Below, one piece after another: positions 42,649 through 51,354 of a stretch of DNA of 64,000 nt. A model generated the notes under the pieces. The model saw only the letters and a program-made list of their open reading frames with translations. It had not been told where the DNA came from and made no database searches. This DNA comes from an uncultured Lachnospiraceae bacterium (GTDB lineage Bacteria; Bacillota; Clostridia; Lachnospirales; Lachnospiraceae). Each line of letters begins with the position of its first letter. The stretch's first letter is position 1. Location: positions 1 through 64,000 of the forward strand of contig CANQEL010000001.1 of assembly GCA_947594855.1 (NCBI GenBank), in the 5' to 3' direction. The position numbers were made by a program, and so were the translations under genes.

Positions 42649-45645
42649 TTATTTTTTTATAATTATGCTCTTCTTACTACTCCATCTGCTATATATTTTT
42701 ACTTTACCGGTCTTTTTAAAACTGCGTACCTGAATATAATATTTTTTACCCTTCTTTAAACCTTTTATGGTTTTCTTAATGGTTTTTGCCTTATTAACCG
42801 TAACCTTTTTGGATGCTTTCATATTCTTTTTCGTGGAATATCTTATATTATAACCTGACGCACCTTTTACTTTCTTTTTAAGAGTTACGATTATTTTATT
42901 CCCCTTAATACTTTTAACACTTTTAATCTTAGGAGCTTTAAGTGTTACTACGTCGCTTTTTCCAATATCCTGATTATTTCCCGGATTGGTAACAGGGTTA
43001 TTTGCAGAATTATTACCGTTACCATTATCTTTAGGAGTAAGCTTAACAGGCGTATCCGAAATAATATATGTATTCCCTGCCTTTGTGGCAAAAGATATTG
43101 TATCGTTATCAATCACTTCAGGGGTAACTGCAATTCCCTCCGTTACATCAGCAACATAATACCCTGAAAGCCCTCCGTATCTTACAGAACATTTATTGCC
43201 GCTATTTGATACAATAGTTATATTGTCTGCAATTCCGTCAGACCACTCTGCACTGACTTCAAAGTTTCCTCTGGCTTTCATGCCGCTGTAACTTCCGTCG
43301 CCCCATTCCCATGGGAGTGCCGCAAGAGGCTCAATATAGTCTCCCTGGCTCTGGATAAGCATCTCTGCTATACCTGATGTAGCTCCAAAATTACCATCAA
43401 TCTGAAATGGCGGATGTGTATCAAATAGATTGTTAAGCGTTGAGCCTGTAAGCTGTTCGCCAAGGAGTTTTAACGACCTGTCACCGTCACGCAGGCGTGC
43501 CCACATATTTATCTTCCATGCCTTACTCCAGCCTGTTCCGCCGTCACCACGTTTTTCAAGGGTAATGCGTGCTGCTTCAAGAAGAGCATCGTCTTCTGCG
43601 CTTCTTCCTGCAATTACATATGTACCGGGATGAAGTACATAAAGCTGATTCTGATGTCTGTGATTATCATAATTGGTTACTTCAAGATTGGTTTCATCCT
43701 TCCATTCGCGATACTGTCCTCCAAGCGTATCAGCCTTTGGCATATACAGCTTCTCTTTCGCCGCTTTTACCTCAAGCACCTCCGGCTCATTACTTTTTCC
43801 AAGAATATCACTTGCCTTCTCAACCTCATCAAACAATTCCCATATAATCGCCTGGTCTGAAGTACATCCTATCGAATACCAGCCATGTTCAGGTGAATAT
43901 GAAGGATTAGCTACAAGCGTACCGTCTCTTTCATCAACCCACAGGTTATCTACCCAGAACAGCGCAGCCTGAAGCATTGTATCATAATATTTGGAAAGAA
44001 GCGCCTTATCGCTGTTAAACTGATAAGCTTCCCATATATCCTGACACTGCCATGCCGCAGCTGCCGGAAAATAAAATGCCGTAGTAAAATTACTCGGACT
44101 TGTGTTGCCCCAGATATTGTTTTCATGATGGATGACCCATCCCCTTACATCTGAGCCATCCTGTCTGCAATAATATTTTTTTGCAGTCTCTTTTCCTTTT
44201 TCAACCATATCATTTATATAATCAATAACTACTGTATGACATTCCGCAAGGTTTGTCTGTTCTGCAAGCCAGTAATTCATCTGCAGATTTATATTAGTAT
44301 GGAAATCCGAACTCCACGCAGGTGATAGTCCCTGAGCCCACAATCCCTGCAGATTGGCAGGAAGTTTGGAATTTTCCCTTGAACTTGATATCAGAAGATA
44401 TCTTCCATACTGGAAAAATAAAGTTTCAAGATACCTGTCCTCTTCTGCCGAATTACTGTTTCCATATCCCTTAAGAAGCTCATCAGTCATTTTATCAGGC
44501 GTCTGTGATGCCCCTATATTAATAACACAACGGTCAAACAACTTTCTGTAATCAGCAACATGTTCCCTGTACAATTCATCATAACCCTTATCTACTGCAT
44601 CATTTACCCATCCGCTCACCTTGATTATAGGATCTTCATCTTCAAAATAATTGTATTCCGTAGTCGGGTCACTCTTATAATTGGTTCCGACGCTCATAAT
44701 AATTACTATCTTGTCAGCGCCGCTTACAGACAGGGTCGCATTATCACCTTTAACTATCTGTCCTCCATCTGCAATCACTTTAAGATATCCTGCAAACTTT
44801 AACCCGTTTTCTTTCTGGTCAGACGGGCTTCCTTCCATTGTAATAACAGCTTCACTTTCATTTACATTAATCGTCTTTCTGCCCTGCTCTGACTCAAGTG
44901 AAATATCTTTCGTAAGACTGCCTTTTTCACTTGCAGTAAGTTTGCAGACTATTACATTTGAAGGATTATTAATAAAATATTCCCTGTCATATTCCACACC
45001 ATCCTGTGTATAGCTTACAGATTCCACTGCACGGTTAATATCAGATATCCGCATATAATCACTATATGATGAAGCCGGTGTTTTATCTTTAATCATAAGA
45101 TTGCCAAATGTCTGATATGAACCAAAATTATCCTTTTCACCTTTTAACCTATCCAGATTGGCGCTAAATTCCGAATCATTAAGCAAATCCTTATAATCGC
45201 TTGCAACAACATTTGAACCATTCATATAAGCCTGATTATTTTCAGAAAAATCAGTCACCATCTGCTGAAGGCTCTCCCTGACTTTAGTAAGCGACTCATG
45301 TACCTGCTCAGTACTGTAGTTATTATCTCCTCCGTCATAACTGCTGTTTGCACCAGGTCCTCCGCTCCATATGGAATTCTCATTAATCTGTATTTTTTCA
45401 GTATCAACTCCGCCAAATACCATTGCTCCAATATTGCCATTTCCCATCGGAAGAGCTTCTGATTCCCAGTCTGCAGCCGGTTCATCATAACACAGTCTCA
45501 AAACAGGCGCATTACTTTCCTTTATTTCTGCAGAAGCATTATCATCTCTATTGTCTGAACCATTATATACGCCTGCCGGCGTCATTAATATTGATATAGC
45601 AGCCATAATACTTATAACACGCCTCTTTCCCCTGCTTTTTTTCAT
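42649..45645 (-). CDS. Secreted GH95 alpha-L-fucosidase/galactosidase with basic Fn3-like domain
   Basis: A 998-aa enzyme. Signal peptide (VISIMAAISILMTPAG), then the GH95 N-terminal domain with WESEALPMGNGNIGAMVFGG and INENSIWSGGP. The (alpha/alpha)6 barrel shows LQMNYWLAEQTNLAECH (the Asn pair that activates water), WQCQDIWEAYQFN (acid Glu region) and NHRHQNQLYVLHPG. GH95 enzymes invertingly remove terminal alpha-1,2-L-fucose or L-galactose from glycans such as xyloglucan or mucin-type chains. After an Asn-rich linker comes a ~95-aa Lys-rich Fn3-like module (SGYNIRYSTKKNMKASKK). Monocistronic and divergent from the xylanase gene. Confidence 0.93.
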   Translation of the reverse strand: MKKSRGKRRVISIMAAISILMTPAGVYNGSDNRDDNASAEIKESNAPVLRLCYDEPAADWESEALPMGNGNIGAMVFGGVDTEKIQINENSIWSGGPGANSSYDGGDNNYSTEQVHESLTKVRESLQQMVTDFSENNQAYMNGSNVVASDYKDLLNDSEFSANLDRLKGEKDNFGSYQTFGNLMIKDKTPASSYSDYMRISDINRAVESVSYTQDGVEYDREYFINNPSNVIVCKLTASEKGSLTKDISLESEQGRKTINVNESEAVITMEGSPSDQKENGLKFAGYLKVIADGGQIVKGDNATLSVSGADKIVIIMSVGTNYKSDPTTEYNYFEDEDPIIKVSGWVNDAVDKGYDELYREHVADYRKLFDRCVINIGASQTPDKMTDELLKGYGNSNSAEEDRYLETLFFQYGRYLLISSSRENSKLPANLQGLWAQGLSPAWSSDFHTNINLQMNYWLAEQTNLAECHTVVIDYINDMVEKGKETAKKYYCRQDGSDVRGWVIHHENNIWGNTSPSNFTTAFYFPAAAAWQCQDIWEAYQFNSDKALLSKYYDTMLQAALFWVDNLWVDERDGTLVANPSYSPEHGWYSIGCTSDQAIIWELFDEVEKASDILGKSNEPEVLEVKAAKEKLYMPKADTLGGQYREWKDETNLEVTNYDNHRHQNQLYVLHPGTYVIAGRSAEDDALLEAARITLEKRGDGGTGWSKAWKINMWARLRDGDRSLKLLGEQLTGSTLNNLFDTHPPFQIDGNFGATSGIAEMLIQSQGDYIEPLAALPWEWGDGSYSGMKARGNFEVSAEWSDGIADNITIVSNSGNKCSVRYGGLSGYYVADVTEGIAVTPEVIDNDTISFATKAGNTYIISDTPVKLTPKDNGNGNNSANNPVTNPGNNQDIGKSDVVTLKAPKIKSVKSIKGNKIIVTLKKKVKGASGYNIRYSTKKNMKASKKVTVNKAKTIKKTIKGLKKGKKYYIQVRSFKKTGKVKIYSRWSSKKSIIIKK

Positions 45646-45702
45646 AATTTATACACCCCTTATTTTTTCCTTAATCGTATCATATTAATATATTTTCTGC
45701 AA

Positions 45703-45731
45703 TTGCAAAATCAGTCCAAACATGCTAATCT
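45703..45731 (+). promoter_or_regulatory. Possible xylanase promoter
   Basis: TTGCAA (45703-45708), a 17-nt spacer and TAATCT (45726-45731), about 45 nt before the GH10 start. Both hexamers are imperfect. Confidence 0.3.
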
Positions 45732-45775
45732 TATATTGTTACCTTTAAAAAAATAACGAATGGAGAATGGTATTT

Positions 45776-47557
45776 ATGAAACATAATTTTAGGAAGAAAT
45801 TATTAGCAGCCGTACTTCTTTCCGCTTTGGTCTTATCCTCTGGAAATAATATGGCTTACGCAAAAACAGCAAAAGCTCCGACGCTTAATGTCAAAAAAAG
45901 CATATCGCTTCAGGTTGGAACCAGCAAAAAGATAAAAGTAAAAAGCGGCGGCGTATCGAAAATAGTAAAAGTATCATGGAAATCCTCAAAAAACTGTATT
46001 AAATTAAGCAGAAAATCAGGAACGTCAGTTAAAGCTATCGCTGTAAAAAAAGGAAAAGCGACTTTAACTGCAAACGTTAAATATATTAAAAAATTATCAG
46101 CAGATTCCTCATATGCATCTAAAAAATTAAAATGCAAAATAAAAGCTGTAAATAAAGTTTCCGGCAATATTAATAATACGGCATATACTTCAGTGCAGCC
46201 TTCCGCAACAGCGGCTGTCAATAATAATACATCCGGTGATAATAATATTAACGGAACTTCTCCGGTGCCTTCTCCTACTGCTACCCCCATTCCATCAGGC
46301 ACGCTTTTATCCGTATTATCTCCATATGTTGAAAACGTGGGTACATGCGTATCATATAACTCATGGGGAAGCGGCTTCGGCGGAGGCTGGGGAGGCGGTT
46401 TCGGCGGCTGGGGCAATAACAGCCAGACCGGTACATCTTCACAGCTTTTTGATGACAATACTACTAAATTTATCAAAGAAAACTATAACAGCCTCACAGC
46501 TGAGAATCAGATGAAATCAAGCTATATACTTGGTAATTCCGCTAACCTTATAAGCGTATCAGAAGCCAGGTCCCAGGGATATTACATACCTGAAGGCTAT
46601 ACAGAAAGTAATGTTCCCACACTCAGCTATACTAATATAGACTCTCTTATGAAATATGCTTCTGAGAATGGTCTGCGTATACGTTATCATGGTCTTTTGT
46701 GGCATGAACAGGCATCCAACTGGTTTTTCAGAAAAGGCTACAGTGACAACGCTGCATTTGTAACACCTGAAATCATGGATGAACGAATCGAATTTTTCAT
46801 TAAAAATGTAATGAACCATGTATACAGCAGTGAATACAAAGACGTTATATATTGCTGGGATGTAGTAAATGAATATTTCCATATGACAGAATGTATATCA
46901 CGTATAGGCGATGATAAAAATGATGATGTAAAATGTTTCTATGAAGTATACGGAGACAGTATATTTGAAGACCCGGCGGACCCTGCAAACTCACCTGTAA
47001 AGACTAATCCCGCATATGTGAAAAAAGCCTTTAAACATGCTTACGACGTACTGAAAAGCTTTGGCCTTGAAAATAAAGTAGAGCTTGTATACAACGATTA
47101 TGACACCGATTTTCCTGAAGTACGTGAATGTATGCTTAAAGTCGGTGAGTATATCAATTCTAAGGATGAACTTAATCCTGACGGTGTAAAACTCCTTACC
47201 ACTTTCGGTATGCAGGGTCATGACAAGATGGGAGTCCATACAATAGCAGGGCACAAAGATACTATAGAAGCCGTAAAAGCTGCCGGATATAACCTGCAAT
47301 ATACAGAGGCAGACCTTTCCCTTAAAGGACATACACGGGAAGAACAGTTAAAATACTGGAATGACTGGATTACACTTGTTGTTAATGAAAGCAAAAACGG
47401 CGCCCACTTTACCGGTTTCTCCTGGTGGGGTCTCTCTGACTCAGGTTCATGGCTCGGCTCAGGTGAAAGCCCTCTATTGTGCGGCTCTTCAATATCAGAT
47501 AAAAAACCGGCATATTACACAGTCATAAGTGCTGCAATTGCCGCAGGAAACAACTAA
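45776..47557 (+). CDS. Secreted GH10 endo-beta-1,4-xylanase with N-terminal Ig-like module
   Basis: A 593-aa enzyme that cuts the xylan backbone outside the cell. Signal peptide (KLLAAVLLSALVLSSGNNMAYA), a basic Ig-like module (about 30-130; VSWKSSKNCIKLSRKSG), a Ser/Pro/Asn linker, then the GH10 barrel (about 185-590). Catalytic motifs: CWDVVNEYF (acid/base Glu), QYTEADLSL (nucleophile Glu), with RYHGLLWHEQ, FGMQGHD and WWGLSD. An unusual Gly/Trp/Phe-rich insertion (GSGFGGGWGGGFGGWG) lies near the start of the barrel. The start was moved to ATG 45776, 9 nt after GGAGA. Monocistronic. Confidence 0.94.
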   Translation: MKHNFRKKLLAAVLLSALVLSSGNNMAYAKTAKAPTLNVKKSISLQVGTSKKIKVKSGGVSKIVKVSWKSSKNCIKLSRKSGTSVKAIAVKKGKATLTANVKYIKKLSADSSYASKKLKCKIKAVNKVSGNINNTAYTSVQPSATAAVNNNTSGDNNINGTSPVPSPTATPIPSGTLLSVLSPYVENVGTCVSYNSWGSGFGGGWGGGFGGWGNNSQTGTSSQLFDDNTTKFIKENYNSLTAENQMKSSYILGNSANLISVSEARSQGYYIPEGYTESNVPTLSYTNIDSLMKYASENGLRIRYHGLLWHEQASNWFFRKGYSDNAAFVTPEIMDERIEFFIKNVMNHVYSSEYKDVIYCWDVVNEYFHMTECISRIGDDKNDDVKCFYEVYGDSIFEDPADPANSPVKTNPAYVKKAFKHAYDVLKSFGLENKVELVYNDYDTDFPEVRECMLKVGEYINSKDELNPDGVKLLTTFGMQGHDKMGVHTIAGHKDTIEAVKAAGYNLQYTEADLSLKGHTREEQLKYWNDWITLVVNESKNGAHFTGFSWWGLSDSGSWLGSGESPLLCGSSISDKKPAYYTVISAAIAAGNN

Positions 47558-47579
47558 TTATCTTACAGTATGTTAATCC

Positions 47580-47627
47580 GTAATTTCTGCTCCTGGTATT
47601 ATTTCCGGATACGGGAGCAGGGATTAC
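47580..47627. terminator. Inverted repeat between convergent xylanase and pdxR genes
   Basis: GTAAT..CTGCTCC and GGGAGCAG..ATTAC pair across an ~19-nt loop that contains the pdxR stop codon. Shape and position suit a shared terminator, but no strong T tract follows in either direction. Confidence 0.45.
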
Positions 47628-49023
47628 CGTGCATTACCGCCTTAATCACATGTAGCGCCTCATCAAGCCTTTCCATATCAAGGCTTGAATAATTAAGTAT
47701 AAACCTGTGTTTATCCTCCATATCAGACATCTGATAAAAATCAGTCAAAGCCTGCAGCCTGATATGCCTGTCTGACAATTTATCCTCCAAATCTTTATCC
47801 CTCAAATCAGTTTCCAGCTCCAGAATAAAATGCAAGCCTGAATCATTCTCAATAATCCTGCATTCATTTTTATCAAAACACTCATTAATATGTTCAAGTA
47901 CACTATGTCTTTTTCTTACATAATAAAGCCTCATTCTGTTAATATGTTTTTCAAAATATCCGCGTTTTATAAATTCAGCCAGCGTATATTGTTCAAATGT
48001 CGACACAGTACACGAATAAAACGATAATTTTTCATTAAATTCATCTGAAAGATGTTTTGGCAGTACCATATAACTTATTCTTATTGTTGGAGTAAGGGAT
48101 TTTGAAAAAGTATTCATATATATAACTTTTCCACATGCATCTATACTCTGCAGGGGTGGTACCGGCCTTCCGTTAAGACGAAATTCACTGTCATAATCAT
48201 CTTCTATAATATATCTGCCCTCTTTTTTATTTGCCCATGCCAGTATTTCATATCTCCTGCTTACAGGCATTGTAATCCCTGTAGGGAAATGGTGTGTTGG
48301 ACTTATATGCGCAATATCCGCTCCGCTTAATGCAAGTTCCTCTACACTTACGCCATTTTCATCCATATTTGCATATCTGCACTCTATATCATTACTTTTA
48401 TATATTTGTGTAATTTTTTTATATCCGGGATTTTCCATACAATATATCTTATCTTTTCCAAGAAGTTTAATAAGAAGTTCATACAGATATTCTGTACCGG
48501 CACCCACAACAATCTGTGATGGTTTGACATTCATGCCACGAAAGGATAACAGATAATTTGCAATAGCTTCACGCAGAAGTAAAACTCCCCTGTTAGACAA
48601 ATCTTTAAGTAACTCCTGTTTCTTTTCGGCCATATTTTCACGCATAAGTTTAGTCCACACGGAAAACGGAAAATTATCAGGTTCAGTATAATTGGAAGAA
48701 AAATCATATATGTCTTTCTTTATATCAGGTAATTTTTCCTCGCTTTCCGTCAATTTTTCCGGTATTGCAATTTCCATAATTCCGGATATATCAGATACAT
48801 AATATCCTTTTTTAGTGATAGCATACATATAACCTTCTCCTATTAACTGGTCATATGCATTTTCAACAGTAATGGTACTAATTCCAAGATTTTTCGCCAA
48901 AGTCCTTTTTGAAGGCATTTTTTCATTCTTTCCCAATTTTCCACTATTTATATCTTCTTTTATGCATTTATACAGATATTTATAGAGGGCTCCTGTTGCT
49001 TTCGTAAAGTCATATGTAAGCAT
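47599..49023 (-). CDS. pdxR: MocR-family regulator PdxR
   Basis: A 474-aa fusion of a GntR-type winged-helix domain (about 1-75; KMPSKRTLAKNLGISTITVENAYDQLIGEG) with a fold-type I aminotransferase-like domain. PLP-site landmarks are SPTHHFPTGITMP, EDDYDSEFR and the Lys motif NTFSKSLTPTIRISYM. It is divergent from pdxST, the standard setting for PdxR, which switches vitamin B6 synthesis according to PLP level. AAGGAG lies upstream of the ATG. Length is normal for MocR proteins (about 460-500). Confidence 0.92.
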   Translation of the reverse strand: MLTYDFTKATGALYKYLYKCIKEDINSGKLGKNEKMPSKRTLAKNLGISTITVENAYDQLIGEGYMYAITKKGYYVSDISGIMEIAIPEKLTESEEKLPDIKKDIYDFSSNYTEPDNFPFSVWTKLMRENMAEKKQELLKDLSNRGVLLLREAIANYLLSFRGMNVKPSQIVVGAGTEYLYELLIKLLGKDKIYCMENPGYKKITQIYKSNDIECRYANMDENGVSVEELALSGADIAHISPTHHFPTGITMPVSRRYEILAWANKKEGRYIIEDDYDSEFRLNGRPVPPLQSIDACGKVIYMNTFSKSLTPTIRISYMVLPKHLSDEFNEKLSFYSCTVSTFEQYTLAEFIKRGYFEKHINRMRLYYVRKRHSVLEHINECFDKNECRIIENDSGLHFILELETDLRDKDLEDKLSDRHIRLQALTDFYQMSDMEDKHRFILNYSSLDMERLDEALHVIKAVMHGNPCSRIRK

Positions 49024-49067
49024 TTTCCTTCTCCTTTATATTTAAAATTGGCATTTAAAATATATTC

Positions 49068-49095
49068 AAACTGAATATTTTTTTATATCCAGTTT
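49068..49095. promoter_or_regulatory. Candidate PdxR operator
   Basis: AAACTG (49068-49073) and its inverted copy CAGTTT (49090-49095) are centred 22 bp, two helical turns, apart in the 119-bp gap between pdxR and pdxS. The spacing suits a dimeric MocR regulator. Extended similarity: CAAACTGAAT against CCTAAACTGG on the other strand. Confidence 0.45.
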
Positions 49096-49142
49096 AGGTA
49101 TATCATACAACTATTAAAAATGCAAGTTAAGGAGAAAAAATT

Positions 49143-50018
49143 ATGGAAAAATCACAAAATATTTTAAACCGTGGATTGGCACAAATGTTAAAGGGCGGCG
49201 TCATTATGGACGTAACCACACCTGAACAGGCAAAAATAGCTGAAGAAGCAGGCGCATGCGCAGTTATGGCACTGGAAAGAATCCCTGCAGATATCAGAGC
49301 TGCCGGCGGTGTATCACGCATGAGCGACCCTAAAATGATTAAAGGAATACAAAATGCCGTAAGTATTCCCGTAATGGCAAAATGCCGTATAGGACATTTT
49401 GTAGAAGCACAGATTCTTGAAGCCATTGATATTGATTATATTGACGAATCAGAAGTATTATCTCCTGCAGACGACATATATCATATCAATAAACTTTCAT
49501 TTAAAGTCCCTTTTGTATGTGGAGCAAGAGACCTGGGAGAAGCGCTCCGCAGGATTAACGAAGGAGCCTCCATGATACGAACCAAAGGCGAACCGGGCAC
49601 AGGCGATATCATCCAGGCTGTGCGTCATATGAGAAAAATGAATTCTGAAATTGCACGTATATCATCCATGCGTGAAGATGAACTGTTTGAAGCAGCAAAA
49701 TCACTTCAGGTTCCATATGAACTTATACTTTATGTACATAACAACCAAAAACTTCCTGTAGTAAATTTTGCAGCCGGAGGTATTGCCACTCCTGCCGATG
49801 CAGCTCTTATGATGCAGCTTGGCGCTGAAGGAGTATTTGTTGGTTCAGGCATCTTTAAATCAGGTAATCCTTCCAAACGGGCAAATTCAATTGTAAAAGC
49901 TGTTACCAATTACACTGATGCCGCGCTTATTGCCAAATTATCAGAGGATCTCGGAGAAGCCATGGTAGGTATAAATGAAAAAGAAATTGAACTTATTATG
50001 GAAGAAAGGGGCATATAA
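49143..50018 (+). CDS. pdxS: Pyridoxal 5'-phosphate synthase, lyase subunit PdxS
   Basis: A 291-aa (beta/alpha)8 enzyme that, with ammonia from PdxT, condenses ribose 5-phosphate and glyceraldehyde 3-phosphate to PLP. Near full-length match to the highly conserved family: [99 protein letters not shown] and [32 protein letters not shown]. The catalytic lysines (PVMAKCR and VPFVCGAR region) need care: the second site reads VCGARD, as in known PdxS. AAGGAG upstream. Operon with pdxT, 3-nt gap. Confidence 0.97.
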   Translation: MEKSQNILNRGLAQMLKGGVIMDVTTPEQAKIAEEAGACAVMALERIPADIRAAGGVSRMSDPKMIKGIQNAVSIPVMAKCRIGHFVEAQILEAIDIDYIDESEVLSPADDIYHINKLSFKVPFVCGARDLGEALRRINEGASMIRTKGEPGTGDIIQAVRHMRKMNSEIARISSMREDELFEAAKSLQVPYELILYVHNNQKLPVVNFAAGGIATPADAALMMQLGAEGVFVGSGIFKSGNPSKRANSIVKAVTNYTDAALIAKLSEDLGEAMVGINEKEIELIMEERGI

Positions 50019-50021
50019 TCC

Positions 50022-50600
50022 ATGAAAATTGGAGTACTTTGCGTTCAGGGCGCTTTTATCGAACACATAAAAATATTTGAAAAGCTCGGCGCCGATTGTA
50101 TCTGTCTGCGGCAAAAATCAGATATAACCCACATCGACGGGCTTGTGCTTCCCGGTGGTGAAAGCACAACCCAGGGAAAATTACTGCACGAACTTAATAT
50201 GTTTGAACCGTTAAAAGAAAAAATCATAAATGGCCTGCCTGTATTTGCTACATGCGCCGGTCTGATTCTTCTGTCTGAAAAACTTACAAATGATACCAAT
50301 ATATATTTTGGCACACTTCCAATAACTACTAAGCGTAACGCTTACGGCAGACAGTCTGACAGTTTTCAGACAACTGCACACTTTAAAGGTATTGGAAATT
50401 ATTTAATGACATTTATCAGGGCGCCTTATATCGAAAGTACTGACAGCAGTGTAGATGTACTTGCAACGGTAAATAATAAAATAGTTGCAGTAAAATACAA
50501 AAACCAGCTTGGTCTTGCCTTTCATCCTGAACTTGGGGATGATATCCGTATCCACCAATATTTTATTGATATGATAGGGCATAAACCCCTTCCTCATTAA
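50022..50600 (+). CDS. pdxT: Pyridoxal 5'-phosphate synthase, glutaminase subunit PdxT
   Basis: A 192-aa class I glutamine amidotransferase that supplies ammonia to PdxS in a 12+12 complex. Motifs: GVLCVQGAFIEH, LPGGESTTQGKLL, nucleophile elbow FATCAGLILL (Cys), and AFHPELGDD (His and Glu of the triad). Length is normal. The start is 3 nt after pdxS. Its last 38 nt overlap the 3' end of the opposing SGNH gene. Confidence 0.96.
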   Translation: MKIGVLCVQGAFIEHIKIFEKLGADCICLRQKSDITHIDGLVLPGGESTTQGKLLHELNMFEPLKEKIINGLPVFATCAGLILLSEKLTNDTNIYFGTLPITTKRNAYGRQSDSFQTTAHFKGIGNYLMTFIRAPYIESTDSSVDVLATVNNKIVAVKYKNQLGLAFHPELGDDIRIHQYFIDMIGHKPLPH

Positions 50601-51354
50601 ATCTTATAATCTTTGCAAATACACTGCCTGACATTAAGCTGTCCGTATATTCCTTCGGAATGGCTATCGGACAGCTTTTGTAACTGATTTTATAATTATC
50701 ATTAAGGATATTATTTATTGATTTATAAATAAATCTGTTAGTTTCTTCAGTATAATGAAGTCCGTCAATAGTTGCAAATCCCTTTTTTTTCATCGCCGAA
50801 TATGTATCAGCATAATATATGTTTTTTCTTTTTCTGCCTTCTGTAAATTTTTTCAGTTTATTATTAAAATATGGTATACTTCTGTATTTCCCTGTCATAT
50901 TTCCGTTTACGGGATTTACAGACATCAGATACAGCCTGCACTTCTTCCATTTCGTTTTAATAAGGCTGTCATATTTATTTATATATGTATCTATATTCCA
51001 CAGGTCATTAACTCCCCAGCCTGATATAATTATCCATTCATCAATATAATCCTCTTTTTCCATGATTCTGTTAATTTGCGGAAGTCCCTCTTTTATAAAC
51101 CAGTTATATCCCATTCCGCTTTTACATACCACCCATGTATCGCAAAGCTCATCCATTCCTATAGTCAGATTAAGTCTTCTTATCCTGGAATCACCGGTAA
51201 AAATATATCCCGTGCGGGCTTCCTCCCAATATGGCGGAACTATAACCGCTTTTTTATTAACTTTAGCGCATATGGCATCCGATGAAGCAAAAGGCAATAT
51301 CATTGCCAGCATAATTAATGACAAAATATATCTTATAAATAAATTGCGTCTCAT
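50563..51354 (-). CDS. Secreted SGNH/GDSL-type hydrolase
   Basis: A 263-aa protein with a signal peptide (FIRYILSLIMLAMILPFASS) and the SGNH blocks: FTGDSRIRR (nucleophile Ser in G-D-S), GWGVNDL (Gly and Asn) and DGLHY (catalytic Asp and His). The protein extends about 50 residues past block V. As the last gene of a glycan-degradation operon it is a reasonable candidate carbohydrate acetyl esterase removing O-acetyl groups. It overlaps the GH43 gene by 4 nt (ATGA) at its start and pdxT by 38 nt at its end, so no terminator separates the converging genes. Confidence 0.75.
   Translation of the reverse strand: MRRNLFIRYILSLIMLAMILPFASSDAICAKVNKKAVIVPPYWEEARTGYIFTGDSRIRRLNLTIGMDELCDTWVVCKSGMGYNWFIKEGLPQINRIMEKEDYIDEWIIISGWGVNDLWNIDTYINKYDSLIKTKWKKCRLYLMSVNPVNGNMTGKYRSIPYFNNKLKKFTEGRKRKNIYYADTYSAMKKKGFATIDGLHYTEETNRFIYKSINNILNDNYKISYKSCPIAIPKEYTDSLMSGSVFAKIIRFNEEGVYALSYQ

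Noticed and set aside
45910-46476. 188-aa minus-strand ORF opposite the GH10 xylanase gene
   Set aside because: It lies fully antisense to a well-supported gene, has low-complexity Pro/Phe content created by the Gly- and Lys-rich codons opposite, and has no ribosome binding site or family motif.
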